A stretch of 64,000 nucleotides of DNA from Cohnella fermenti (lineage in GTDB: Bacteria; Bacillota; Bacilli; Paenibacillales; Paenibacillaceae): assembly GCF_004801405.1 (NCBI RefSeq), contig NZ_SSOB01000001.1, positions 248,001-312,000 of the forward strand. The letters are read 5' to 3'. The notes below the pieces were generated by a model that worked only from the letters and a program-made list of their open reading frames with translations, was not told where the DNA came from and made no database searches. Position 1 is the first letter of the stretch. Every line of letters begins with the position of its first letter. Shown piece after piece: positions 18,174 through 26,681 of the stretch. The translations under genes and the position numbers were made by a program.

Positions 18174-21100
18174 ATGAAGCATTCCGGCAAGCTGCCAAGA
18201 GCGATTGCGGCCGTTCTGGTCGCCGCCATCCTGTTGACGTTCTGGGGAGGCGTCGCCCCGAAGCGCGCCTTCGCCACCGACGAGTTCGACACGATGAGGG
18301 ACAAGTGGAGCACGATGCTCACCGGAGGCTCCGGCCTCAGCACAACCGATCCGGATATCGCGGCCCGCACGGCGGCATTGGCGACGGAAGCCCAGTCCTA
18401 CTGGAGCACGATGGACCTGTCGGCGACCCGCACGTATATCTGGTACGCGCTGCGGGCGACGAAGACCTCGGATCAGGTGAACGAGGTATACAGCCGGCTC
18501 CGCACGATGGCGCTCGCCGCGACGACGGTCGGCTCCTCGCTCTACGGCAATGCGACGCTGAAGCAGGACATTATCGATGCGCTCGACTGGCTCGGCGCGA
18601 ACAGCTACAACTCGTCGATCGCCCGGTCGGCCTACAATTGGTGGCATTGGCAGATCGGCATTCCGCTCAGCCTGAACGATATCGTCGTCCTGTTGTACGA
18701 CGACCTCTCGGCAACCCAGCGTGCGGCCTATATGGACACGGTCGACTACTTCACCCCGGCCGTCAACCTGTCCGGAGCGAACCGGGCGTGGCAAGCGGTC
18801 GTGATCGGCGTGCGCGCCGTCCTCGTGAAGGATTCGACGAAGGCGGCCGCGGCCCGCGACGGCTTGTCCGGCGCAGGCATCTTCCCTTACGTGACGAGCG
18901 GAGACGGGTTCTATGCCGACGGCTCTTTTATCCAGCACAGCAAGATCGCCTACAACGGCGGATACGGCCTCTCCCTGCTGCAGATGACGTCCGACCTGAT
19001 GTATCTGCTGGCCGGCTCGTCCGCACAGGTGACCGACTCGAATCAGTCCCACGTCTGGCAGTGGGTGTACGATTCGTTCCAGCCGCTTCTCTACAAGGGA
19101 GCGATGATGGACATGACGCGGGGCCGGGAGATCTCCCGCAATTACGCCCAGGATCACGCGATCGGGCACAGCGTCATCGCCGCGATCGTTCGGCTCTCGC
19201 AGTTCGCGCCGGAGCCTCACGCCTCCGCCTTCAAGAGCATGGTCAAGGGCTGGATTCAGGACGACACGTTCAGCAGCTTCTACTCGGACGCGACTCCGGA
19301 GATGATCGCCCTGGCCAAGGGGATCGTCGCGGATTCCGCGATCTCGCCGCCCGCACCGCTGAACAAGGTTCAGCAATTCGCCGGGATGGACCGCTCGCTG
19401 CTGCTTCGTCCCGGCTTCGCCTTCGGCATCGCGATGTTCTCAACCCGAACGAACAGCTTCGAGGCGATCAACAGCGAGAACGGCAAGGGCTGGTACACGG
19501 GAGCGGGAGCGACCTACCTATACAACGCGGACCTGGCGCAGTACAGCGAGGACTATTGGCCGACCGTGGACGCCTATCGGCTGCCGGGCACGACTGTCGT
19601 CTCCCAGACGGCGAACGCCGCGCAGACGGGGACGACGAGCTGGGCGGGCGGCTCCGTTCTGGGCGGGATGTACGGAGCGACTGGCATGGATCTCTCCTAC
19701 GCCTCCTACAACCTGACGGGACACAAATCCTGGTTCCTGTTCGACGACGAGATCGTCGCTCTCGGCGCGGGCATCGCAAGCACGGAGGCTTCGCCCGTGG
19801 AGACGATCGTCGAGAATCGCAAGCTGAATGCGGCGGGCGACAACGCCTGGGCGATCGACGGAATTGCCCAGGCGACCTCCCTCGGCACGAGCCAATCGCT
19901 GACGAACGTTCACTCGCTGCATCTGAGCGGCAACGCGGCGAGCGGCTCCGACATCGGCTACTACTTCCCGGACGGGGCGACGCTGCAGACGCTGCGCGAG
20001 GCGCGCACCGGCAACTGGAAGCAGATCAACAACCGCAGCGTGACACCGTCGACGAGCATTACCCGCAACTACCAGACGGTATGGATCGATCACGGACCGG
20101 CTCCGACCGCCTCCTCTTACGCGTATACCGTGCTGCCGAATGCAACCGCGGCGGCAACCGGCGATTACGCCTCCAGTCCCGAGACGACCGTCCTCGCCAA
20201 CACGAGCGCCGTCCAGGCGGTCAAGGAGACGACGCTGGACGTGATCGGCGCGAACTTCTGGACGGACTCCTCGCAGACCGTCGATCTTATCACTTCCAAT
20301 AAGAAGGCTTCCGTCATGACCCGCGAGACGCCGGATACGAGCCTTGCCGTGTCCGTCTCCGATCCGACGCAGGCGAATACGGGCACGATCCAGATCGAGC
20401 TGGCCCGCTCCGCAAGCTCCTATACGGCCGATCCCGGCATTACCGTCACCCAGCTCAGCCCGACGATCAAGTTCGCGGTGAACGTGAACGGGGCGAAGGG
20501 CAAGTCGTTCCAGGCCAGCTTCGCGCTCGGAACCGACCCGGGCGGCGGCGATCCCGATCCGGAAGATCCGGAGGAGCCCGAGCTCGTCTCGGTCATCGTC
20601 GATAACGCCGATTCGACCGGCGTGACGAAGGTCGGCGCCTGGACGACGGCGAGCACGCAGACCGACCGTTACGGCGCGAACTACCTGCACGACGCCAATA
20701 CGGGCAAGGGAACGAAGAGCGTCGTGTTCACGCCGACCTTGCCTTCCTCCGGCTATTACCGGGTATCGATGATGTGGCCGCAGCACGCGAACCGCGAGGA
20801 CGCGGTGCAGGTCGACATCGCCCATGACGGGACGACGAGCACGACGGCCGTCGACCAGCGCTCGAACGGAGGCGTCTGGAACGCGCTCGGGACGTACTAC
20901 TTCCAGGCCGGCACCGGCGGCAGCGTGACGATTCGCAACGACGCGCTGGCTTCTCCGGACGGGTACGTCGTGGCCGACGCAGTCAAGTTCGAGCGGCTGC
21001 CCGATCCGATCATCGTCGACAACGCCGACTCGTCCGGCGTGACGAAGATCGGGACGTGGACGACGGCGAGCACGCAGACCGACCGTTACGGCGCGAACTA

Positions 21101-21422
21101 CCTGCACGACGCCAATACGGGCAAGGGGACGAAGAGCGTCACATTCACGCCCGAGCTGCCGATATCGGGAACGTACGAGGTGTACATGATGTGGCCGGAG
21201 CACTTCAACCGGGAGGATGCGGTGCAGGTCGACATCGCTTATAGCGGCGCGACAAGCACGGTCCCGGTCGACCAGCGGTCGAACGGGGGCGTCTGGAACC
21301 TGCTTGGCACGTATGCGTTCCAGGCGGGAACAAGCGGCAGCGTAACGATTCGCAACGATGCCTTGGCAACTCCCGACGGCTATGTCGTCGCCGACGCGGT
21401 GAAGTTCGTTCCTGTCGGCTGA
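18174..21422 (+). CDS. Secreted polysaccharide lyase family 8 with two golvesin-like C-terminal domains
   Basis: A 1082-residue exported enzyme with a signal peptide (about residues 1-35, ending near RAFA). The alpha/alpha-toroid of PL8 occupies about 40-400 and includes YNWWHWQIGIP, whose Trp residues form the aromatic patch. The expected catalytic set is Asn203 (GANRAW), His255 and Tyr264 (QHSKIAYNGGYG) and Arg318 (RGREISR), with spacing as in hyaluronate lyase. The central beta-sandwich follows. A Pro/Asp/Glu linker then leads to two tandem golvesin-C-like modules at about 808-942 and 947-1081. PL8 enzymes cleave hyaluronan, chondroitin or xanthan by beta-elimination. Which substrate applies here is unknown. 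The adjacent importer probably takes up its products. Confidence 0.9.
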   Translation: MKHSGKLPRAIAAVLVAAILLTFWGGVAPKRAFATDEFDTMRDKWSTMLTGGSGLSTTDPDIAARTAALATEAQSYWSTMDLSATRTYIWYALRATKTSDQVNEVYSRLRTMALAATTVGSSLYGNATLKQDIIDALDWLGANSYNSSIARSAYNWWHWQIGIPLSLNDIVVLLYDDLSATQRAAYMDTVDYFTPAVNLSGANRAWQAVVIGVRAVLVKDSTKAAAARDGLSGAGIFPYVTSGDGFYADGSFIQHSKIAYNGGYGLSLLQMTSDLMYLLAGSSAQVTDSNQSHVWQWVYDSFQPLLYKGAMMDMTRGREISRNYAQDHAIGHSVIAAIVRLSQFAPEPHASAFKSMVKGWIQDDTFSSFYSDATPEMIALAKGIVADSAISPPAPLNKVQQFAGMDRSLLLRPGFAFGIAMFSTRTNSFEAINSENGKGWYTGAGATYLYNADLAQYSEDYWPTVDAYRLPGTTVVSQTANAAQTGTTSWAGGSVLGGMYGATGMDLSYASYNLTGHKSWFLFDDEIVALGAGIASTEASPVETIVENRKLNAAGDNAWAIDGIAQATSLGTSQSLTNVHSLHLSGNAASGSDIGYYFPDGATLQTLREARTGNWKQINNRSVTPSTSITRNYQTVWIDHGPAPTASSYAYTVLPNATAAATGDYASSPETTVLANTSAVQAVKETTLDVIGANFWTDSSQTVDLITSNKKASVMTRETPDTSLAVSVSDPTQANTGTIQIELARSASSYTADPGITVTQLSPTIKFAVNVNGAKGKSFQASFALGTDPGGGDPDPEDPEEPELVSVIVDNADSTGVTKVGAWTTASTQTDRYGANYLHDANTGKGTKSVVFTPTLPSSGYYRVSMMWPQHANREDAVQVDIAHDGTTSTTAVDQRSNGGVWNALGTYYFQAGTGGSVTIRNDALASPDGYVVADAVKFERLPDPIIVDNADSSGVTKIGTWTTASTQTDRYGANYLHDANTGKGTKSVTFTPELPISGTYEVYMMWPEHFNREDAVQVDIAYSGATSTVPVDQRSNGGVWNLLGTYAFQAGTSGSVTIRNDALATPDGYVVADAVKFVPVG
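20595..21420 (+). repeat. Tandem duplication encoding two golvesin-like modules
   Basis: Two copies with a 417-base (139-codon) period, starting at 20595 and 21012. Roughly 70 bases around ACGGCGAGCACGCAGACC are identical in both, while other parts have diverged, indicating either a recent duplication or gene conversion. Confidence 0.85.
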
Positions 21423-21443
21423 GCCTTCCCCCCTCATATTCGA

Positions 21444-21484
21444 AGAGAAAACCTGCCGCTGCCGCAGGTTTTCTCTCGTTTTAT
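21444..21484 (+). terminator. Strong Rho-independent terminator after the PL8 gene
   Basis: AGAGAAAACCTGC pairs perfectly with GCAGGTTTTCTCT over 13 bases with a 7-base loop, followed by CGTTTTA. It starts 22 bases after the stop. Confidence 0.9.
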
Positions 21485-21542
21485 GGAGAAGTGGACATTC
21501 TGGCGATCGAATTGAGGGATGTTCGAATCGCTGTCGAATTTT

Positions 21543-21714
21543 ATGTGAGAAACCACATTGGAAAGGCTCGATGGCAGGCAGTTTGGGCGATTCTATGTGA
21601 AAAATAGCATAAATAGAGGGGGGGATGGTCGGAGTTGGCCGGATGTATGCTATAAATCGCATAAAACGCCGCAATTGCCCCCTACTCCCAGCCGACGAAT
21701 GTGAAAAAACACAT
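21543..21714. repeat. Array 1: four 16-bp palindromes at exact 52-bp spacing (TGTGA family)
   Basis: Units are at 21543, 21595, 21647 and 21699, each 16 bases. Examples are ATGTGAGAAACCACAT and ATGTGAAAAAACACAT; the inner two are degenerate (ATGTGAAAAATAGCAT, ATGCTATAAATCGCAT). The spacing is 52 in all three intervals. The array occupies the otherwise gene-free 21485-21951 interval, and its spacers match those of the array at 27950. Confidence 0.9.
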
Positions 21715-21951
21715 AAAATCGTATGGGGGCGTCGGATCAAGGGGCGAACGGGCGGAGGAGAGAGGGATTCGAATCGGACAGGGGGCGTCTGCCGGTTTTT
21801 CTTAAGGCGGATATGTGCGAATTGGAAGAATAAGTTCGATTTATCGTATACAATGGGGGGAGCGGGCAAACTCATCGAAGAGCAGCTCAGATGCCTCTCG
21901 GATATGGACCCGCATAGAGTCATGCATAGAGTCATAGAGGAGAGAACGTTT

Positions 21952-22335
21952 ATGCTGGCAGTAGCGGCAGCGATTATCGAGGACGGCGAGGGGCGGGTGC
22001 TTGTCGCCAGGCGCAAGGAAGGCAAGTCGCAGGCGGGCCTGTGGGAATTCCCCGGCGGCAAGCTCGAGCCTGGGGAGTCGCCGGCAGACTGCCTCGTGCG
22101 CGAGCTGAAGGAAGAGATGGGGATCGACATCGCTCCGTACGAGCCGTTCGGCGAGAACGAGCACGAGTACGGCAGCGTCGCGATCCGTCTGATCGCGTGG
22201 CGGGCGACGTGGAGGCCGGGGCCGATCCGGCTGGCGGACCACGACGATTATCGTTGGGCGCGGCCGGACGAGCTGGCGGCGCTCGCCTGGGCGCCCGCGG
22301 ACATTCCGTTCGTCCGCAGGCTGGCGGGCGGCTAG
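21952..22335 (+). CDS. Nudix hydrolase, MutT/(deoxy)nucleoside triphosphate pyrophosphohydrolase-like
   Basis: A 127-residue protein with a complete Nudix box: GGKLEPGESPADCLVRELKE followed by EMGI, matching GX5EX7REUXEEXGU. Start ATG 21952 follows GGAGAG at a good distance; the frame is open farther upstream but runs into the palindrome array. The short length, LAVAAAIIEDGEGRVLVARR start and WEFPGGK motif resemble MutT/YtkD-type enzymes that sanitise oxidised nucleotides. Its stop codon overlaps the stop of the convergent lipocalin gene by four bases (CTAG). A 13-base repeat, CATAGAGTCATGC/CATAGAGTCATAG, lies just upstream. Confidence 0.88.
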   Translation: MLAVAAAIIEDGEGRVLVARRKEGKSQAGLWEFPGGKLEPGESPADCLVRELKEEMGIDIAPYEPFGENEHEYGSVAIRLIAWRATWRPGPIRLADHDDYRWARPDELAALAWAPADIPFVRRLAGG

Positions 22336-23423
22336 GCGCGGGCATAGCCGACCAGTTCCATGAAGCCGAAGCCTTCTACGGCTTCGGTTTTTCCCGCGAA
22401 GGTGCGCGCGGTTCCGCTTGCGGCGCAGGCTCCTTCCCAGATCGCCTGCAGCGGGCCGAGGATCGGCATCTCCTGACGGTTCGTCAGCGGGGAGACGCGA
22501 AGGGAGACGGCGAATTCCGGCAGCTCGATGGACCATTCGACCGGGTATTCCGCCTTCGTCCATTCGCCGCTCCAGACGCGTTCCGGGCGCAGCGTAACCC
22601 GCTCCGTCGTCGCGACGGAGCCGTCCGGTCGGATCAGCTTGGCGACGGAGTACGGCTTCTCGCGCGGATTCGCCGGGCGAAGGCGGCTGATCAGCAGCTC
22701 CCGGCCGCCGCGAAGCTGCAGGCCGAACCAGTCCCAGCCTTCTCCGCGCAGCAGGCCGTAATGGCGGCCCCATTGGTGGTCGAACCAGCCTTCCCCGCGG
22801 ACGGTCTCGAAGCGGCCTTCGCGGTACAGCTCGCCCGCGACTTCGTTGCGGGTGGCGGAGTAATACTTCAGGCCGTTAACCTTCCCGACCTCGTCGATAA
22901 GAGCGACCGGCTTCGCCGGCTCGAAGCGCAGCCGCAGCCTGGCAGTCTCCGAAGCGAGTTCCAGCCGCAGGCGGGCGCTGGCGTCGTCCTCGAACGAGAG
23001 GCTGTTCTCGCCGTAGACGATGCGGGTAGGCTTCCCGGCCACGGAGGCGCCGCCCGGCAGAAGCCGATGGGGAGCGGGCACGGAAGCGCCAAGAAGCTGC
23101 TTGTATAGTCCCCACGTGTGGCCGTCGAGCGGATTCGCCGTCAGGTAGACCGGAAGATAGACGGTCGCCATCTGGTAGGCGAGCATTCGGTCGAGAAGCG
23201 AGTGGGGTTCGGAGCGCCCGCGGTCCAGATCGATGAACGAATGGATCGCGTAATGGCCCTTGGGGAGGAGCAGCTCCCCCACTCGGAAGAAGGAAGCCAT
23301 GACCGCATAGCGGCGGCCGCGGCTTCCGGTCAGCAAGGCATAAGCGTACCACCACTCCACGTTCGAGAAGGGATGGCCGGAGGCATCCTCCGGCAAGGAG
23401 ATCGAAGCAGGCAGGCGAGGCAT
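22332..23423 (-). CDS. CrtC/AttH-like lipocalin-domain protein (carotenoid hydratase-type fold)
   Basis: A 363-residue protein. Start ATG at 23423 (MPRLPASI) follows GGGAGG on the minus strand. It carries the signature VEWWYAYALL near residue 23, conserved His and Trp residues (FDHQWGRHYG, EGWDWFGLQLRGG) and two lipocalin-like halves, as in the CrtC/AttH family. CrtC proteins hydrate carotenoids, but most homologues have no assigned substrate. The divergent GT2-PlsY pair next door resembles carotenoid-tailoring genes, so a pigment or isoprenoid role is possible. It has no signal peptide. Confidence 0.7.
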   Translation of the reverse strand: MPRLPASISLPEDASGHPFSNVEWWYAYALLTGSRGRRYAVMASFFRVGELLLPKGHYAIHSFIDLDRGRSEPHSLLDRMLAYQMATVYLPVYLTANPLDGHTWGLYKQLLGASVPAPHRLLPGGASVAGKPTRIVYGENSLSFEDDASARLRLELASETARLRLRFEPAKPVALIDEVGKVNGLKYYSATRNEVAGELYREGRFETVRGEGWFDHQWGRHYGLLRGEGWDWFGLQLRGGRELLISRLRPANPREKPYSVAKLIRPDGSVATTERVTLRPERVWSGEWTKAEYPVEWSIELPEFAVSLRVSPLTNRQEMPILGPLQAIWEGACAASGTARTFAGKTEAVEGFGFMELVGYARA

Positions 23424-23513
23424 CGGCGTTCCTCCCATTCGAAGCTACATCCACAGTATGTAGGCGCGTGCGGAGGGGTGAACGGATTGCGGTCATAAGG
23501 GGGAAGTCGCCAT

Positions 23514-23574
23514 CGAACCGCCGAGCCCTCGCCGAATCGCTGGGTTGCCGCCGAACCGCCGAGCCCTCGCCGAA
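23514..23574. repeat. Two 23-bp direct repeats, 38 bp apart
   Basis: CGAACCGCCGAGCCCTCGCC plus GAA occurs at 23514-23536 and 23552-23574, in the divergent intergenic region between the lipocalin gene and the glycosyltransferase. Its function is unknown. Confidence 0.7.
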
Positions 23575-23636
23575 CTGGCGCCGCTTCGTCCCGTTCGGAC
23601 AATCCTCTCCAAGGCTGGACAGCTTGGTCTCGCATT

Positions 23637-23666
23637 TTGTAACAATAATCGCAGTCTCTTTAGAAT
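23637..23666 (+). promoter_or_regulatory. Candidate promoter of the GT2-PlsY pair
   Basis: TTGTAA (-35) and TAGAAT (-10) are 18 bases apart, ending 30 bases before the GT2 start. Confidence 0.45.
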
Positions 23667-23695
23667 ACAATGTAGCATTCGGGAGGCGATCGTTC

Positions 23696-24796
23696 ATGGT
23701 GCTAATGATCCTGCTTATCCTGACCTGCGCGTCGGGTATGGTCCTGTTCCGTCGGAATACCGTTCCCGCTCCTTCATCGCCTCTCCCCGGGGCATCCGTC
23801 CCCAAGCTGTCCGTCCTCATTCCGGCGAGGAACGAGGAAGGCAATCTTCCTTATCTGCTCTCTTCGCTTAAGCGGCAGACGCTCCAACCGTACGAGATTA
23901 TCGTAATCGACGACTTCTCCGAAGACAGAACACGGGCCATCGCCGAGAGCTATGGAGCGACGGTCGTCAGTCCCCCGCCGCTGCCCGCGGGCTGGACGGG
24001 CAAAAACTGGGCCGTCTGGAACGGCTACCGGCAAGCGACGGGAGACGTCCTTCTGTTCCTCGATGCCGACGTTCGGCTGGCTCCCGATGCGATTCATTCG
24101 CTGCTCGCAGCTCAGGCAACGAGGGGCGGCGCGCTGTCGGTCGTGCCGTTCCACGAGACGGAGCGAGGCTACGAGAGGCTGGCGCTGCTGATCAACATCC
24201 TCGGAATCTTCGCGTTCACCTCGCCGTTCGAGAACCGCAACGCGAGGCAAGGGCTGTACGGCTCCTGCATCCTGGCCACGCGAGCCGATTACGAGAAGGC
24301 GAAGGGGCACGAAGCGGTGCGGTCGGAGTTGCTCGACGACTTGACGCTGGGAGGCCGGTTCAAGCAAGCGGGAGTTCGTGTCTCCAACTTCATCGGCGCC
24401 GGTCTCGTCTCGTTCCGGATGTATCCCGGAGGCATTCGCAGCGCGATTCAAGGCTGGGGGAAGGGGGCGGTTCTGAGCACGGCGCTGCTGAAGCCGCAGA
24501 CAACCGTCCTGACGGCCGTCTGGCTGATTGGCTTGCTTGCGGCGGAGGCGGCTCCCTTCCTTCCGGCCTTCTCCTGGTCCTGGGCGCTCGGGGTCGGCTA
24601 TGCGTTGTACACGCTGCAAATTTTCTACTTCGTCCGCTATACCGGCCGCTTCGGCTGGATGGTTCCTCTGGTTCATCTGCTCAGCTCGGCCTTCTTCTTG
24701 TTCATCATGCTGTATTCCTTGTTCCGGGTGCTCTTCGTCGGCAATGTTGCTTGGAAGGGAAGAAACATCGAGATAGGAGGCAGGCGGCAACGATGA
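23696..24796 (+). CDS. Membrane family 2 glycosyltransferase, CrtQ/HpnB-like
   Basis: A 366-residue GT2 enzyme starting at ATG 23696 after GGGAGG; an N-terminal membrane anchor is followed by the catalytic domain. Visible motifs are VLIPARNEEGN, VIDDFSEDRT, GWTGKNWAVWNGY, the DxD motif LFLDADVRL, and a distal LDDLTLGGRFKQAG where the base should lie. Three or four hydrophobic helices end the protein. The arrangement matches CrtQ (diaponeurosporenoate glucosyltransferase) and HpnB. Its stop overlaps the next start by four bases (ATGA). The lipid acceptor is unknown, since no carotenoid synthase or desaturase is in this window. Confidence 0.8.
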   Translation: MVLMILLILTCASGMVLFRRNTVPAPSSPLPGASVPKLSVLIPARNEEGNLPYLLSSLKRQTLQPYEIIVIDDFSEDRTRAIAESYGATVVSPPPLPAGWTGKNWAVWNGYRQATGDVLLFLDADVRLAPDAIHSLLAAQATRGGALSVVPFHETERGYERLALLINILGIFAFTSPFENRNARQGLYGSCILATRADYEKAKGHEAVRSELLDDLTLGGRFKQAGVRVSNFIGAGLVSFRMYPGGIRSAIQGWGKGAVLSTALLKPQTTVLTAVWLIGLLAAEAAPFLPAFSWSWALGVGYALYTLQIFYFVRYTGRFGWMVPLVHLLSSAFFLFIMLYSLFRVLFVGNVAWKGRNIEIGGRRQR

Positions 24797-25386
24797 TCAT
24801 TGTGTGGGTACTGATCGCCTTTCTGGCCGGGTCCCTCATGTTCTCTTATTGGCTCGGCTTGCTCGCGAACGTTAATCTCAGACGGGTAGGGGACGGCAAC
24901 CCGGGCGCCGCGAACCTATGGGGCTCGGCGGGGTATGCCTACGGACTGGCCGGCGTCGCGCTCGACTTCCTCAAGGGGTATCTCCCCGTGCTTCTGCTGC
25001 AGCAGACGACGTCGATCTCCGGCTTCAAGCTGTTCCTGGTCGCCTTGGCACCGATCGTCGGCCATTGCTTCTCTCCGTTCCTCGGCGGCAAGGGGGGCAA
25101 AGGGATTGCGGTGACGTTCGGGGTGTGGAGTGCGCTCACGGCTTTCTCCGCCTCCTTGGCCTACGCGGTCATTCTGGCGCTGCTGTGGCTGCTGTTCCGC
25201 TGGATGCATCGAGGCCGCCCGATGACCTCCGAGGTGAACGCCCTCCAGGTCGTGATCGGCATGGTTCTCCTCGTTATTTTTCTGTTCCGGGGATCTTATG
25301 AAGCGACCATTCTGTGGATCTGGCTCGGCAATCTTGCACTGCTGCTGTTCGCTCATCGAAGGGAACTGGCAGGCTGGCTGTCCTGA
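24793..25386 (+). CDS. PlsY-family glycerol-3-phosphate acyltransferase homologue
   Basis: A 197-residue protein with five membrane helices. It has the PlsY motifs GDGNPGAANLWGSAG (motif 1) and GHCFSPFLGGKGGKGIAVTFG-like sequence (motif 2, near residues 93-112). True PlsY transfers acyl from acyl phosphate to glycerol-3-phosphate. The motif-1 Ser of GSGNPGATN is Asp here, and the gene is translationally coupled to a CrtQ-like glycosyltransferase, so it may be a paralogue acylating a glycosylated lipid. Whether another PlsY exists elsewhere in the genome cannot be seen. Confidence 0.82.
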   Translation: MIIVWVLIAFLAGSLMFSYWLGLLANVNLRRVGDGNPGAANLWGSAGYAYGLAGVALDFLKGYLPVLLLQQTTSISGFKLFLVALAPIVGHCFSPFLGGKGGKGIAVTFGVWSALTAFSASLAYAVILALLWLLFRWMHRGRPMTSEVNALQVVIGMVLLVIFLFRGSYEATILWIWLGNLALLLFAHRRELAGWLS

Positions 25387-25411
25387 CGGAAGGAAAAAGA
25401 AAAAAATAAAG

Positions 25412-25444
25412 TGCAACCTAACGCCCCGAATCGATGTTAACTAG
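25412..25444 (+). promoter_or_regulatory. Possible ECF-sigma promoter
   Basis: GCAACCTAACG followed about 16 bases later by GTTAACTAG resembles promoters read by ECF sigma factors. It lies upstream of a small unknown gene, one gene before the sigma factor at 26091. Confidence 0.25.
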
Positions 25445-25471
25445 GTAGACCGATCGACAAGGAGCAGAGGC

Positions 25472-25912
25472 ATGCCGATGGAGAGGAATTATGCGGAATT
25501 TAAGCATGGTGCGGCACGGGACAGGAAGCAGGGGAGCATGGGGCGACTCTTGGCGCCGACTGGCGGACACACGGTCAAGGGGTTCCCGTTCAAGATCGAG
25601 GACGTAAGCGGGCCCACCCAACGAACGCTTGTCTACAGAAGCGTCGACCTGTCCATCGAATTGCATATCCGGATCTCCTACAGCGATTTCGATCTGGGGG
25701 AGGAGGAGCTGTGCTGGAACTCTCCCAATACGGGGAGCAGGTCCTCTTCTCCGTTCGCGACGAATGTGGATCTGGGCATCTACAGCTTCCGCAACTATAT
25801 CGTGACGATTGTCCAGAAGGCGGGGACGGAGGCGGACCCCGAGATTACGAGGTTGGCGGCGGTCTCTGTTATCGAGAAGCTTAAAGGGGAATATAACGCT
25901 ATAAATTCCTGA
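25472..25912 (+). CDS. Conserved hypothetical protein
   Basis: A 146-residue protein I do not recognise. AAGGAGCAGAGG sits before the ATG, and codon use matches the surroundings, so it is probably a real gene. The N-terminal third is basic and polar. The remainder is predicted to be beta-rich (RTLVYRSVDLSIELHIRISY), ending in a helix (LAAVSVIEKLKGEYNAINS). There is no signal peptide, membrane helix or Cys cluster. It lies alone between PlsY and the sigma factor, behind a possible ECF-type promoter, which hints at control by that sigma factor. Confidence 0.6.
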   Translation: MPMERNYAEFKHGAARDRKQGSMGRLLAPTGGHTVKGFPFKIEDVSGPTQRTLVYRSVDLSIELHIRISYSDFDLGEEELCWNSPNTGSRSSSPFATNVDLGIYSFRNYIVTIVQKAGTEADPEITRLAAVSVIEKLKGEYNAINS

Positions 25913-26023
25913 ATATTACTGTGATAAACAAGTCTGTTTTTATCCTTCAATTGTCCCAATATGCAGGCCTGACCTCCTGTCCGCTTACGATAAATTTTCC
26001 CAACATTCGACAATAAGATCATG

Positions 26024-26029
26024 TATAAT
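26024..26029 (+). promoter_or_regulatory. -10 box upstream of the sigma factor
   Basis: TATAAT lies 61 bases before the sigma-factor start, in an AT-rich gap. The -35 is not convincing. Confidence 0.35.
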
Positions 26030-26090
26030 CTAGAAAAGCAAGCATGATCAACGGGAACGGCGGACGGGCGGAAGGGAGCAGCCAGAGGAT

Positions 26091-26681
26091 ATGTCGAGTC
26101 CACTTAAGCTCCTTATGGCAGGCGATTTCGAGGGGATGACATCATCTGCTCAGAGGGAGATCTTCAGAGAGTATTACGGATTGGTATATGGAATTATTTA
26201 CTATATGGTGAAGGATCACGCAACGACGGAGGATCTGATTCAAGAGAGCTTCCTGCACATTCTGAGGCGCATGCCGGTTATCGACGATGAGGCCAAGCTG
26301 AAGGGATGGATTCGCACCGTCGTCAAGAATCGGGTCTATACGTACTTGAAGAAGAATCGGAGGCTCCGGGAGGAGATCGCCGACGACAGCATCTTCGTTC
26401 AGGACGAGCTCCTCGCCAGCGGGACGGAATCGATCGAAGCGGAGGTTGCGACGAAGCTGATGTCCGAGACGATCGGACAATGCCTGCAGCAATTGAAGCC
26501 GGAGTACCGGGCGCTCATCGAGCTGAGATGGCAGCAGGAGCTCAGCTACAAGGAGATGGCCGACATCCTCGAGACGAGCGAGGAATCGATCAAGTACAAG
26601 CTGCACAGGGCGAGGGAAGCCGTGCGGAAGAGATTCATTAAATTATGGGGGGAGCGGGAGGATGCAAGACGAATTCGATAA
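26091..26681 (+). CDS. ECF-type RNA polymerase sigma factor
   Basis: A 196-residue sigma-70 family protein. Region 2 contains ATTEDLIQESFLHILRRMP, used for core binding and -10 recognition. Region 4 contains LRWQQELSYKEMADILETSE and the HTH SIKYKLHRAREAVRKRF. Regions 1 and 3 are missing, as in ECF factors. Its 3' end overlaps the next gene by 20 bases. That gene encodes a single-span protein with a cytoplasmic N-terminus, the usual arrangement for a sigma/anti-sigma pair responding to envelope stress. Confidence 0.9.
   Translation: MSSPLKLLMAGDFEGMTSSAQREIFREYYGLVYGIIYYMVKDHATTEDLIQESFLHILRRMPVIDDEAKLKGWIRTVVKNRVYTYLKKNRRLREEIADDSIFVQDELLASGTESIEAEVATKLMSETIGQCLQQLKPEYRALIELRWQQELSYKEMADILETSEESIKYKLHRAREAVRKRFIKLWGEREDARRIR

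Noticed and set aside
15815..18370. Long antisense open frame of 851 codons, and similar ones at 19518-22130, 33621-36668 and 42181-44067
   Set aside because: These are opposite-strand frames kept open by high GC in confident genes. Their products are Arg/Ala/Pro-rich without domains.
23446..23463. CTACAT...ATGTAG inverted repeat upstream of the lipocalin gene
   Set aside because: Only six paired bases around a seven-base loop; too weak to call an operator.
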